The notes under the pieces: model-generated
Databases searched by the model: none
What the model saw: the letters and a program-made list of their open reading frames with translations, nothing else
Told to the model about the DNA's origin: nothing
Made by a program: the position numbers and the translations under genes
Part shown: in pieces, positions 1 to 9,360 of the stretch
Layout: each line of letters opens with the position of its first letter
Position numbering within the stretch: position 1 is the first letter of the stretch
NCBI GenBank assembly: GCA_028710485.1
Contig: JAQTTZ010000006.1
Span: forward strand, 24,949 to 88,948
Source of the DNA: Bacteriovorax sp.
GTDB taxonomy: Bacteria; Bdellovibrionota; Bacteriovoracia; Bacteriovoracales; Bacteriovoracaceae
Direction of reading: 5' to 3'
Length of the DNA stretch: 64,000 nt

Positions 1-2550
1 GCCTGGAGCAGCTCCACGTCTAGGGAATGGTCTTCTGGTAAATCGTCTTTCTTTAAAACAATTATCGCAAATTGGAAATTTCGATTGATCAGGAAGTTTA
101 GCTCCACAGCTTGAGCATGTCGGCGTGATCTTATCTGATAAAAGAACGTTGAGTTTTTCAATCGCTAAAAGTTTATTTTCGAGTAGATCTTTGTCTTCAA
201 ACTCAAAGTTCTTATTACTAAAGTGACGTGCTAGCCACTGATAAAGCTCTACGCATTTAATTGTTGTTTCTAGATAATCAATCTCGTTTGAAGTGTGATT
301 AATATGTTCGTTTTTGATAATCTCACTCGCGACATATTTTTTAAGAATCCAAACATAATACTGAACGTGTTCTAGCAATCCTAAGTTAACAGGGGCACAA
401 GCAAATCCAAAAATTTCGGAGGAAGTTAAAATATTTTCATGATCGATATCTTCAACTGTTTCTGCGAGCTCAATCATTTCCTTTAAATCAACACAATAAA
501 AAGGCTTAGTGAAAGTCATGGTGTTAAAGAGTCTCAAAAATTCGGACAATTTAAGAATAGGAAGATTGTTAGACGAGAGAGCATTATTAACTTTGGTAAA
601 AATATCTAAATCGGGACCAACCATACTCTGAGTTTGTTGATCGAGAGTTGAATCAAGTGCATTTTGAATATCAGAAAGTCCTTCTTCCACTTTTTGCAGA
701 CAAGTAACTTTCCCCACAGGAAAACGCTGGAATCGTCCTGCTCGCCCTGCAATCTGCTTAATCTCACTCACCGTAATCTGGTGTTCTTGAGAGTTAATAT
801 GTTTAGTAAGAGTCGAAAAAACAATTCTTTGGATCGGAAGGTTCATCCCCATTGAAATCGCATCGGTACTGACGATTACATCTGTAATTCCCTTATCGAA
901 CTTACGGGCCTGCTCACGGCGAACTTCCGGTGAGAGCATTCCATAAATTATCGAAACTTTAAACCCGACTTGTTCTAAATCGTATTTATACTTAAGGGCA
1001 TTTCTTCTTGAGAAAACAATTAATGCATCACTTTTTTGAAGTTGAGTAAGAGTAATTGGGCGATCTTCTACTTCAAGCTTGGTCATGCGTTCATAATTTT
1101 TAATTTCTAATTCATCACCACAGAGCTCAACAATTTGTTTTACTAAATCGAGAACTGATCCATCACCACAAACATGCACTTCATAAGCATGAAGATTAAC
1201 CAGTGCTCTAGTCCAAGCCCAGCCCCTTTGCTTATCTGTGATCATCTGGATTTCATCTATAACGGCACAAGAAAACTCTTCGCTTAATTTTGCCATTTCA
1301 ATAGTAGATGAATAATGAGTGGAATTTTCCACTTCGATAACTTCTTCTCCAGTCAGCAACGTGGTCGCAACCCCTTTGGAGTTCATCGTATCGTATAGTT
1401 CAGCAGCAAGAAGTCTTAGAGGTGCCAGATAGCATCCCTTTCTCGATTTAACGAGAGCTTCAATTGCATGATAAGTTTTCCCTGAATTGGTTGGCCCCAT
1501 ATGATAAATAATTTTGCGGGGAACTTTTCTGGCGTGAGAGTGAATCCAGAATTGTCCTAGATACTCTTGAAGAATATTAGAAGAGATATCTTTTCTTTTT
1601 AAAACCAACACTGATTTTATTAATTTTTTAAACTCACCTTCTAGATATTTTTCATTTCTCCAAATATTACTAGAGAGCTGTTTAAAGAAGCGAATATATT
1701 CTTCATCGCTTACAAGATCAATCGATAAGCCTTGCTCAGATAATTGGCGGTGAAAGAATAATATAAGATTTTGCGAGTGGCGAAGGGCAATCTCTCCCGG
1801 ATAAGTGAAAGTATCTTCGCTTAAAATCTTAATTTGAGCTTCAAGACGATTAAGAGATGATTTTTTTAATTTAAACTGAACCTGTTGAAACTTGCGATCT
1901 AGGGTTCTGAGTAAATGTTGGTAGTGATTGTTTACAGCTGAAATGCCTTTATCGACTTCAGTATTAATCTGCTCTTCGATTTTTGCTTTTGTGTCATTAA
2001 TGGCCTGAACACACTCATCAAAAACAACTTCGCGAACACGAGTTCGGTAATCGGCTAAACAGGCCACACACTGACAGGCCAGGGCGGCTGTTTTAAGTTC
2101 AATATTAAAATGTTCTTTAACTAAGGATTGAGTATCAGCGTGATTTTTTTCTTTATCTTCACTCCATTTTCGGAGAATGGCATGATGGACTTCAAGCACA
2201 GGAGGATTTAGTCCTCCATCTTGCCCAAAATAAAAAATTTCTTTTTCTGGCATTAAGCAGTCATCAGCAAATATCAAAGAGATAATATTATCTCTTTGTA
2301 AAAATTCGTAAAAATTAATGTATTCAGTATTAAAAATAGAAACAAGAGAAGGATTTCTCTTAAAATTATTCCAGAGAAGAGTTTGTGTTTTTTGTACAAA
2401 ATTCAAAACAATTTCAGCATCTTCAACGGTTCGAAGATAGTCGTCATTTTCAGCGAAAGAATGAATTTTTATTAGGGTTTTTCTTTCAATGTCTAGGAGA
2501 CTGCGAATTCCTTCGTAGTCCGGGAGAGAGGGAAAATCAGTCGTACTCAC
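1..2550 (-). CDS. Suv3-like DExH RNA helicase with C-terminal zinc ribbon (3' end cut by window edge)
   Basis: Read on the minus strand from a GTG start (AAGGA about 10 nt upstream); about 850 codons run to the window edge without a stop, so the C-terminus is missing. Residues ~1-320 are a helical, family-specific extension. The helicase core follows, with the Suv3-type Walker A GPTNSGKT near residue 350, motif II DEIQ near 430 and motif VI QIAGRAGR near 600. A Suv3 C-terminal-like region follows. Two CxxC pairs (CSSC and CDNC) near residues 810-835 form a likely zinc ribbon, then an Arg/Pro-rich tail. Known family members are ATP-dependent RNA/DNA helicases, best known as the mitochondrial degradosome helicase. 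An RNA-turnover role here is inference. The DExH core is secure and the Suv3 subfamily call is strong from the Walker A wording. Confidence 0.85.
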   Translation of the reverse strand, partial: MSTTDFPSLPDYEGIRSLLDIERKTLIKIHSFAENDDYLRTVEDAEIVLNFVQKTQTLLWNNFKRNPSLVSIFNTEYINFYEFLQRDNIISLIFADDCLMPEKEIFYFGQDGGLNPPVLEVHHAILRKWSEDKEKNHADTQSLVKEHFNIELKTAALACQCVACLADYRTRVREVVFDECVQAINDTKAKIEEQINTEVDKGISAVNNHYQHLLRTLDRKFQQVQFKLKKSSLNRLEAQIKILSEDTFTYPGEIALRHSQNLILFFHRQLSEQGLSIDLVSDEEYIRFFKQLSSNIWRNEKYLEGEFKKLIKSVLVLKRKDISSNILQEYLGQFWIHSHARKVPRKIIYHMGPTNSGKTYHAIEALVKSRKGCYLAPLRLLAAELYDTMNSKGVATTLLTGEEVIEVENSTHYSSTIEMAKLSEEFSCAVIDEIQMITDKQRGWAWTRALVNLHAYEVHVCGDGSVLDLVKQIVELCGDELEIKNYERMTKLEVEDRPITLTQLQKSDALIVFSRRNALKYKYDLEQVGFKVSIIYGMLSPEVRREQARKFDKGITDVIVSTDAISMGMNLPIQRIVFSTLTKHINSQEHQITVSEIKQIAGRAGRFQRFPVGKVTCLQKVEEGLSDIQNALDSTLDQQTQSMVGPDLDIFTKVNNALSSNNLPILKLSEFLRLFNTMTFTKPFYCVDLKEMIELAETVEDIDHENILTSSEIFGFACAPVNLGLLEHVQYYVWILKKYVASEIIKNEHINHTSNEIDYLETTIKCVELYQWLARHFSNKNFEFEDKDLLENKLLAIEKLNVLLSDKITPTCSSCGAKLPDQSKFPICDNCFKERRFTRRPFPRRGAAPG

Positions 2551-2630
2551 TAAAAAAATTTCCTTTTTAAGGTTATACGACTGATTATATCTTACTAAAT
2601 TCTGTAGGTCTATTTTCTAACGGCCAATAA

Positions 2631-3830
2631 CTAGTGATCTAACTCAACAATATACCCAATTGCCATCTTGGCGAATTTCACTGCATGAGAGGCGTTATTA
2701 TTTGAAACTGTCAAAGTATCATTTGCAGTGTGGATATTATGGTTCATAGTGTCCATTGTAGCCTCAAATGGCATAGATGAGGGGTATCCCTGAGTGTGCC
2801 ACGAAGCATGATCTGAACAAGCGTACCCACATTTATCGAATCCCCATTTTATTCCTGGGACGTAATGATCAATGATTGATCCAATAAATTTATTTTGCTC
2901 GTCGTTGGTAAAGTCTCTCATCATAACGATATCGAGAGAGTCGTCACCTTTAAAATTGGTCATATCAAGTTGCATAACACCTATGACATTAACATTTCTT
3001 TTTTTGAAATCGCTTGCAATTTCTTTTGACCCAAGTAAACCGACCTCTTCCGCTGCGTAGGCCATAAATTTTAAAGTTTTCTGTGGTTGGTAAGAATTAT
3101 CCACTAAGAGGCGAATAACTTCGGTGATAGTCGAAATTCCTGAAGCATTATCATCTGAACCTGGAGCACGAGCAGTTGCCCCGATACGTCCGTTGATTGA
3201 GTCTTGGTGACCACCTAGTACAATCGTTTCATCAGACTGGCCTTTTATCGTCAGAATAATTGAAGGCTGGTCCCATCTTGCGTGTTTAAAATATTCGACT
3301 GTGGCGTCTGTACGATTTTTGATTAAGTTTGACCAAGTTTCCTTGATAAACGCTGCTGACTTTTGCCCAAATTCACCCTTGTAATAACGGTTTTGGAAAA
3401 GTGAAAGTTGAGTGATGGTAGCTGTAATATTGGCGGGACTTGCTTGTTCGATCATCGGTTTAACAATTGCATCTTGGTCGATCTTATAGCTAACAAATGA
3501 ATTCTTCTTAGCGAAGAGTTGATCACCTTGAGAGTTTAGAAGATTGTCGGCTTCAACTGCATCGTCGTGAAGCATGAATCCGCCGCAACGATTAAAAGTT
3601 CTATGCATTAGCAAAGAAAGCCATGGAAGAGCGTCTTCATCGATCTTTACAATACTTATCCCATCTCGACTTTCAACTTCTTTGACTCTTGATCCGAATT
3701 TTTTTTGGATAAAGCTAAGAGCATCTGTACCGATTGAAATGAATACATTTTTATCTTCAACCGCATTTACCGTTAGCGATGAAAAGATAAAAGAAGCAAT
3801 AAGAAGCCTGCTGAGTAATTTGATTTTCAT
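2631..3830 (-). CDS. Secreted M28-family zinc aminopeptidase
   Basis: 399 aa with an N-terminal signal peptide (Lys-rich start, hydrophobic stretch, cleavage near VNA). Residues ~200-390 carry the M28 co-catalytic zinc site: GGHQDS (His), GSDDNASG (bridging Asp), AEEVGLLGS (catalytic Glu and ligand Glu), QLDMTN (Asp) and the HTANDT His. This spacing matches Vibrio leucyl aminopeptidase-type enzymes. It should remove N-terminal residues from peptides in the periplasm or outside the cell. The ATG start has AAGGA 8 nt upstream. It lies alone, tail to tail with nothing, upstream of a divergent flavoprotein gene. Substrate preference cannot be read from the sequence. Confidence 0.9.
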   Translation of the reverse strand: MKIKLLSRLLIASFIFSSLTVNAVEDKNVFISIGTDALSFIQKKFGSRVKEVESRDGISIVKIDEDALPWLSLLMHRTFNRCGGFMLHDDAVEADNLLNSQGDQLFAKKNSFVSYKIDQDAIVKPMIEQASPANITATITQLSLFQNRYYKGEFGQKSAAFIKETWSNLIKNRTDATVEYFKHARWDQPSIILTIKGQSDETIVLGGHQDSINGRIGATARAPGSDDNASGISTITEVIRLLVDNSYQPQKTLKFMAYAAEEVGLLGSKEIASDFKKRNVNVIGVMQLDMTNFKGDDSLDIVMMRDFTNDEQNKFIGSIIDHYVPGIKWGFDKCGYACSDHASWHTQGYPSSMPFEATMDTMNHNIHTANDTLTVSNNNASHAVKFAKMAIGYIVELDH

Positions 3831-3957
3831 AATTGTTGTCCTTTTTTAGTGGGAATCATCCTTGATGATAAAATTGTGTGTAAATTTTTGTGAATTGTCT
3901 AATTTTCTATCCTTTTCTATTCTTACTTCTTACAATCTTTCCATAAAGGAGCATTTT

Positions 3958-4950
3958 ATGATTTCAACCTGGCTTACTAAAACATTCGATATAAAATATC
4001 CCATCATTCTTGCCCCTATGTTCCTCGTCTCAAACAATAAAATGTTAATCGAGGCGTATAAAAATGGAATAATAGGCTGTATCCCTGCCCTCAATTATAG
4101 AACTCCCGAGGAATTTGAAGAGGCGCTTAAAGAGCTTCAAGATAAATGCCAGGGTAAATTTGGAGTTAATCTCATAGTAAATAAGTCGAATATTCATCTC
4201 AAAAATCAACTTGAGGTCTTAGTTAGAAATCCACCTGCTTTTGTGATTACCTCCCTAGGCTCCCCAGAAGAGACAATCAGATTATTGAAACCTAAAGGCG
4301 TTAAAATATTTTGTGATGTCGTCGATGTTGAATATTCTAAAAAAGTTGAAAAACTTGGAGCGGACGCATTGATTGCTGTTAACTCTGGAGCCGGTGGACA
4401 CGCTGGTAATATCCCCGCTTCCATTTTGGTTCCGATGCTTAGAGAGCAATGCAAGCTTCCAGTTATTTCTGCCGGAGGAGTTGGAACCGGGGCCGGTTTA
4501 CTTTCCACTCTTGCTCTAGGAGCAGAAGGAGTTTCAATTGGATCACCTTTTATCGCGACAATGGAGTCTGGAGTTTCACAGGAATATAAACAGGCAGTCA
4601 TAGATTACGGTGCTGAAAACATTGTCATGACAACCAAGATTTCTGGGTCTCCATGTTCTGTAATCGAAACACCCTACGTTAAAAAAATTGGAGTTGATCA
4701 AAATTTTCTTGAATCTTTTTTAAGCCAAAACAAAACAGCTAAAAAATATGTCAAAATGCTCACCTACTACAAAGGAATGAAGGCTGTTGAAAAAGCGGCT
4801 TTTGCAGCTACCTATAAAACAGTTTGGGTCGCGGGACCATCAATTGAATTTATCCATAAAATCGAAACAATTCAGAGTATTGTTGAAAGGCTCATCGCTG
4901 AATACCAAAAGACCCACGACGAAGTATGTTCAAGAAATCAGCGGCCTTAA
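3958..4950 (+). CDS. Nitronate monooxygenase-like FMN protein (NPD/2-nitropropane dioxygenase family)
   Basis: 330 aa TIM-barrel flavoprotein. The N-terminal ILAPMFLVSNN matches the family's FMN-contacting start. NSGAGGHAGN near residue 145 holds the family's active-site His. SAGGVGTGAG and SIGSPF near residues 180-205 are the FMN-phosphate loops. The start is the ATG preceded by AAAGGAG at 7 nt; a longer in-frame reading upstream lacks a ribosome site. Members oxidise nitronates or act as related FMN oxidoreductases (some are FabK-like enoyl reductases), so the exact substrate is open. The last 25 nt overlap the following exporter gene, suggesting co-expression. Confidence 0.85.
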   Translation: MISTWLTKTFDIKYPIILAPMFLVSNNKMLIEAYKNGIIGCIPALNYRTPEEFEEALKELQDKCQGKFGVNLIVNKSNIHLKNQLEVLVRNPPAFVITSLGSPEETIRLLKPKGVKIFCDVVDVEYSKKVEKLGADALIAVNSGAGGHAGNIPASILVPMLREQCKLPVISAGGVGTGAGLLSTLALGAEGVSIGSPFIATMESGVSQEYKQAVIDYGAENIVMTTKISGSPCSVIETPYVKKIGVDQNFLESFLSQNKTAKKYVKMLTYYKGMKAVEKAAFAATYKTVWVAGPSIEFIHKIETIQSIVERLIAEYQKTHDEVCSRNQRP

Positions 4951-6155
4951 AAAATCCAGAGTTTTTAAAACTCTATCTAGCAGGCTTGACGAGCGAACTT
5001 GGTTCTTTCATAACCGATACGGCAATGATGTTGTTTGTATTTGCTCTAAGTAACCAGGATAAATCTTTTCTTGGAATTACCCGGGCCATTTTTCTTTTGT
5101 GTTACACCATCGGAAGTTTACTTGGTGGTCCCCTTGGATTGCATTTTAACAAAAGAAATATTCTTATTTTTTCCGAAATGCTTCGCATACCAATTATTTT
5201 AAGTCTGATGTTTTTTCACGATATTTATTTTGTGATGGTCGCCAATGGACTCATCGGACTTTTTACCGGAATTTATAATCCCTCCAGACAAACACTGATC
5301 AATGAAATTGTTCCCGAGGAAGACATCAAAGAAGCCAATTCACTTTTTGGTACGACCATGGCCGTATTACATTTAGGTGGTCCATTAATTGGCGCTACGC
5401 TTTATAGTTATTTCCATGGCGTTTTTCAGGTTTTAAGTCTCGATCTTATTACTTATCTTTTAGGTATCATTCTTTTATTTAAAATAAATTTCACTTATAA
5501 AGTGACTCAGAAAAATATTCTTCATCAAACAAAACTCAAAACTCCCAAAAGCATGGTCCTAGATTTTGTCGAAGGATACCGCTATGTTCGTTCCCGTGCT
5601 GATCTATCATCCATGCTAATCTTTACATTGATGGTGGGATTTTGCGTGGGCATGCTTGTACCGCTTCTTTACCCTTTCGTGGTTGAAGTACTTCACAAAA
5701 GTGAGCGAGAATATGGGGTGAACATTTCTCTTTTTGGCCTTGGTGGAATTATTGGGGGTTGGCTTTCAGGAACACTCAATAGACGTTTCAAGGCTTCCAC
5801 ACTTTTTTTGATGGGTATTATTGCCGAAGCAGTATTAATGCCCCTATGGATCCGAACAACCGACTTTAAGCTTAATTGTTTTGTTATTTTCTTCTGGGGA
5901 ATTATGGTGTTTATCCGCATCCCTTCTCAACTCAACTACATCTCAGCTCATGTACCAAAAGAGTATATGACTCGAGTTTATTCATTTCTAGACCTTGTCT
6001 TTGTTGTGCCTAATATATCTGCTGGTATTATAGTGGCACTGATAGGAAATAAACTCTCTACCTTCGAGATTTTGAATTTTACCTCAATACTCTTTATACT
6101 ATTAGTAGGAGTTGGCTTAATGACGAGAGGGACTAGATCCTTGCTCAATAGATAG
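4926..6155 (+). CDS. MFS transporter, EntS/MFS_3-like exporter
   Basis: 409 aa, almost entirely hydrophobic, with about ten to twelve predicted membrane helices. The opening segment (NPEFLKLYLAG, then a first helix) and the loop with NPSRQTLINEIVP near residue 120 are typical of MFS exporters related to EntS and macrolide-efflux-type proteins. It starts inside the end of the upstream flavoprotein gene, so the two are probably co-transcribed and translationally coupled; no strong ribosome site is visible. An inner-membrane export role follows from the family. The substrate is unknown. Confidence 0.85.
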   Translation: MFKKSAALKNPEFLKLYLAGLTSELGSFITDTAMMLFVFALSNQDKSFLGITRAIFLLCYTIGSLLGGPLGLHFNKRNILIFSEMLRIPIILSLMFFHDIYFVMVANGLIGLFTGIYNPSRQTLINEIVPEEDIKEANSLFGTTMAVLHLGGPLIGATLYSYFHGVFQVLSLDLITYLLGIILLFKINFTYKVTQKNILHQTKLKTPKSMVLDFVEGYRYVRSRADLSSMLIFTLMVGFCVGMLVPLLYPFVVEVLHKSEREYGVNISLFGLGGIIGGWLSGTLNRRFKASTLFLMGIIAEAVLMPLWIRTTDFKLNCFVIFFWGIMVFIRIPSQLNYISAHVPKEYMTRVYSFLDLVFVVPNISAGIIVALIGNKLSTFEILNFTSILFILLVGVGLMTRGTRSLLNR

Positions 6156-6170
6156 CCACCAATAGGAGTT

Positions 6171-6863
6171 ATGAGACCTTTCTTATTACTCGTCCAGATT
6201 CTCTTTTTTTCTTTACTCACAATGGGAGCAAAGTCCCATATAGCTTCAAACTCAGCTATAAAAAATAAAGATATTAAAATTTTAGACTTGAAACTAAAAA
6301 AAGAATTAAGCGATAAAAAATTACCACCTCTGAAAAAATATACTTTTGCTATTTTAGCGGCTCGCGAATTAAAACAACTGTATTATTCCGATAAAGCACT
6401 TGAGTTCTATCAATTGGCCCGTGAAATGAAAGTTGATGAAAACAAAGCGGAAATCACTCAAGCTTTTTCTAAAAAGCATTTATTTTCTCCCTCCTCCGTT
6501 TTTTTCTATGAAGTAAACTTAAAGGCTCTTCTAAAAAACAAGTCTTACGAAAGGGCCATCTTAAGCTTAAATCCTGAAAAATTGAATGAACCTGAAAATG
6601 CACATTACAAAATTATCTACGATCTCTTAAATGTAAAAATTAAAAGAAGAGCGGTTAAAAAACTTTATTGTTTTGATGATTATCAAAAAGACCCTGAAGA
6701 CTATCAGTATTCAAATTTACTTTGCGATTTATTAATTGATTATCTTCGCGATGGAAAATTGGGAAATGATCATATTAAAGTAGTGGAAGAGTATTTTTTC
6801 AAACACGACTTAAAGGAAATTTATCTTCTGCAAGTTGCCAAAGATTTAAAAACCTCTCCCTAA
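6171..6863 (+). CDS. Secreted hypothetical protein
   Basis: 230 aa, not recognised. It begins with a signal-peptide-like hydrophobic stretch (residues ~3-22) and continues as a Lys/Leu-rich, helical, TPR-like sequence without clear catalytic motifs. The ATG has AGGAG 4-5 nt upstream and lies 15 nt after the MFS transporter stop, so it likely belongs to the same transcript. It is probably periplasmic or envelope-attached. No function is proposed. Confidence 0.7.
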   Translation: MRPFLLLVQILFFSLLTMGAKSHIASNSAIKNKDIKILDLKLKKELSDKKLPPLKKYTFAILAARELKQLYYSDKALEFYQLAREMKVDENKAEITQAFSKKHLFSPSSVFFYEVNLKALLKNKSYERAILSLNPEKLNEPENAHYKIIYDLLNVKIKRRAVKKLYCFDDYQKDPEDYQYSNLLCDLLIDYLRDGKLGNDHIKVVEEYFFKHDLKEIYLLQVAKDLKTSP

Positions 6864-6906
6864 TTTTCTTAGGACAATTATTATTTATTGTGCTAAATAA
6901 CTTCTA

Positions 6907-8034
6907 ATGAGTTTGAGTAAAAATGTATCGCTGCAAAGCAATCTTCCCAGTGTTTTAGAGTCTATCTATTTTCTACAGCGCGTGGGTGACTATCAAGCGG
7001 CACTCGTCCTGTCAGAGAAAAGTAAAAAAGAAATAGAAAGTTCTCTTGATCATAAGAAACTGGCCCTGCTTATCGACCTGATAGGTAGATATGAGCAAAA
7101 TTTATTCAATGCTCGCGATTATGCTGAACTAGAAAACAATCTCAAAGAAACAATTGAAAAATCGGGCATAGCTTTTTATCAGGGCTGGTTGCATTTTTTA
7201 TTGGGCTATTATTTAAAAAAAGAAGATGAGCTTAAATTAGCGGCTTCCCATTTTCTTGAAGGCTCGCATATCAATGAACTTTATGAAGTTTATTATTGGA
7301 TGAATAGTTTCAGACTTCTTCCAGCGGAAGAAAAATATAGCACCTTTCTCCGTACCTACCCAGTAAAATCCATCTATTCCCAAATAATGGGAAATACCTT
7401 TTTCAAAGAAGAACTCAAACCTTTAACTCAAATTCAAAAAGACCAAGCTAAAAATTGGCTTATCAGTGATAAAGACGAGCAAGAAGATGAGCAAGAAGAA
7501 GCCTCATTTGATTGCTGGCTAATCTCCGGCGATGCCATAACGCCTGCTCAATATGTTAAACTCGACCTTAATAACGAAAGTTTTCTTGATATTTACGCCG
7601 GTCTCATTAACGATCGCGGTGAGTACTCCTTTCTCCTAATCACTGAGCTCAACTGCCTCTCCTTTCTAATTGCCACTCAATTAACAGGAGCAACGACAGG
7701 ACAAATAGCGGAATTTTTAGATCGCTCAGAAAAAGACTTAGAAGAAATCATCAAGTCTCTCATTGGAATAGGAATTAAAATTAATAAAAATAACAATCGC
7801 TACTTTCTTAATTGGGAGGCAAAGCCAAAAATAATTATTCCGCGATCTCTTAAAGTAATAGGTCTTCAAGAATACGTAAAAAAGAAAGTGCCAAAATTTT
7901 CAAAAGCTCAACTGGTAGATCTTTTGCAATTAACTCAGTTTGGTGCGGAGGCATTGATGAAAAGATGGGCATTATCCGGTTTGATACGTCCTACTGAAAA
8001 AATAGAAAATGCAAATATTTGGAAATTTCTTTAA
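6907..8034 (+). CDS. Hypothetical cytoplasmic protein with helical repeats and a possible winged-helix end
   Basis: 375 aa, not recognised. Residues ~1-170 are helix-rich and TPR-like (repeated Leu/Tyr/Ala pattern). A short acidic linker near residue 190 (DKDEQEDEQEE) separates them from a C-terminal half. In that half, GQIAEFLDRSEKDLEE and a following basic turn near residues 260-300 resemble a helix-turn-helix; a second such segment lies near 345-370. No signal peptide. No clear Shine-Dalgarno precedes the ATG. It converges with the downstream hydrolase, leaving only 7 bp between stops. A regulatory role is conceivable but unproven. Confidence 0.65.
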   Translation: MSLSKNVSLQSNLPSVLESIYFLQRVGDYQAALVLSEKSKKEIESSLDHKKLALLIDLIGRYEQNLFNARDYAELENNLKETIEKSGIAFYQGWLHFLLGYYLKKEDELKLAASHFLEGSHINELYEVYYWMNSFRLLPAEEKYSTFLRTYPVKSIYSQIMGNTFFKEELKPLTQIQKDQAKNWLISDKDEQEDEQEEASFDCWLISGDAITPAQYVKLDLNNESFLDIYAGLINDRGEYSFLLITELNCLSFLIATQLTGATTGQIAEFLDRSEKDLEEIIKSLIGIGIKINKNNNRYFLNWEAKPKIIIPRSLKVIGLQEYVKKKVPKFSKAQLVDLLQLTQFGAEALMKRWALSGLIRPTEKIENANIWKFL

Positions 8035-8041
8035 ACTTCTA

Positions 8042-9226
8042 TTACGGACGGAGATAAAATTTTTCAGTGCTGTTTGGTTCGCTTTTCCTGATAAATAATC
8101 TTCTCTCTGCATCAATCCCCAAAATTACTTGAAAAACGTCACCTAATATCGCTCTAGATGAATAATAACTATGCCCTAATCCAAGCCCCATTGTTGGCGC
8201 ATCGACTAAACTCACATTGATGGTATCGAGATTTTCAGAAAAGGTACAAGCTCCAAGGCGCTCAGTTTTATTATAAGTTTCTGAAGCCACCATCGCTTTG
8301 TCATTATAAGAACAATACAGCGTAATACGTTTACTGGTCTCCTTAATATTCTCGATTAATTTTATAAATTCATTGGCCTCGAAATCTGGAGCATTTAAAA
8401 TAAGTTCATTGATCACACTTTTCCCTGTAATTGATCCTGTAAATTCTTTAAGTGCAGGAAGAACTACTTGATGTCCCATCGAATGAACAACCAAGTTAAT
8501 TTTCAGATCATTCGCTTGAAGTTCAGTCAAAAAGTTTTTAAAAGTCTCGATTGATCCTTTGGCATTTTTAATATTGCTTTCATAAGTTCTAGTAATCATT
8601 TTATCATCGAAGAATCCGTCTCCGGCACCAGCGGGCCATGAAAATAGGACTATCGGCCCCTGATATTTTAGATCATAAGCAATCTGCGCTGCTCGCAGGA
8701 CTGCGTCTTCATAACGTACATTAAACCCATGAACAAAAACTAAGGGGGTTCGCTTGGTTTTTTTAAGGAAATCAATCACCGTTAATTCTGGAAGCATTTT
8801 TGAATTTAGAATTTTAAAATAATCATGAGAAGATTGACGATTGTCTTTAGTGAGTGTGACCTGACCAGTGCTGTGGTTTTTAGGTACATTAATTTTACAA
8901 ATTCCAAAATGAGTAGAATTATCTAACTCCACTCCGAACTGATTATTAGTACAACCAAATGTTTTGCTCTTTAATTTTCTATTGGTCACAACAAAAACAT
9001 CCAAAGCTTTTGTATCGGTATAATCTTCTTTGAAATAATTATCCCAAATAAGTTTTAAATTTTTCTGAAATTCGTCATCGATACTAATTGGACGAACAGG
9101 TGCAACGGGATTAAAAATTGCCGGAATGGTTGTGCCACTAAGTACTGGCTCGACGTATTTCGGCGTTCCTGAAGAACAGGCGTTGAATATCAAGAGACTA
9201 ATGATGGTGAAGAAAATCTTTTTCAC
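8042..9226 (-). CDS. Alpha/beta hydrolase, DUF900-type, probable lipoprotein
   Basis: 394 aa from a GTG start. A short signal ending FNAC-SSG is a weak lipoprotein signal (unusual residues before Cys). The hydrolase core has FVHGFNVRYEDA near residue 165 and the nucleophile elbow VHSMGHQ near residue 250. GxNV-YEDA and the FSWPAG segment are characteristic of DUF900 proteins. It is likely an envelope-anchored serine hydrolase; the substrate is unknown. It lies downstream of the M3 peptidase on the same strand but is separated from it by a hairpin terminator, so it probably has its own promoter. Confidence 0.8.
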   Translation of the reverse strand: MKKIFFTIISLLIFNACSSGTPKYVEPVLSGTTIPAIFNPVAPVRPISIDDEFQKNLKLIWDNYFKEDYTDTKALDVFVVTNRKLKSKTFGCTNNQFGVELDNSTHFGICKINVPKNHSTGQVTLTKDNRQSSHDYFKILNSKMLPELTVIDFLKKTKRTPLVFVHGFNVRYEDAVLRAAQIAYDLKYQGPIVLFSWPAGAGDGFFDDKMITRTYESNIKNAKGSIETFKNFLTELQANDLKINLVVHSMGHQVVLPALKEFTGSITGKSVINELILNAPDFEANEFIKLIENIKETSKRITLYCSYNDKAMVASETYNKTERLGACTFSENLDTINVSLVDAPTMGLGLGHSYYSSRAILGDVFQVILGIDAERRLFIRKSEPNSTEKFYLRP

Positions 9227-9285
9227 AGTATTTTACTCGGATAATATAGTTATTGAACTAGCCCCAAGTATATCTGAAAAAAGAA

Positions 9286-9311
9286 CACTAGGCCCGAAAT
9301 CAGGCCTAGTG
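9286..9311 (-). terminator. Rho-independent terminator of the M3 oligopeptidase gene
   Basis: Perfect 9-bp stem, CACTAGGCC and GGCCTAGTG, with an 8-nt loop. On the minus strand it is followed by TTCTTTTTT. It lies 50 bp beyond the oligopeptidase stop. Confidence 0.85.
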
Positions 9312-9360
9312 CTTAATTGGAAATTTATTTTATTCTTTTGGTTGATCTTTGATTTGTGAA

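Noticed and set aside
4206..4601. Antisense reading frame of 131 codons inside the nitronate monooxygenase gene
   Set aside because: It is a shadow of a well-supported gene, with Pro/Ala/Ser-rich composition and no ribosome site.
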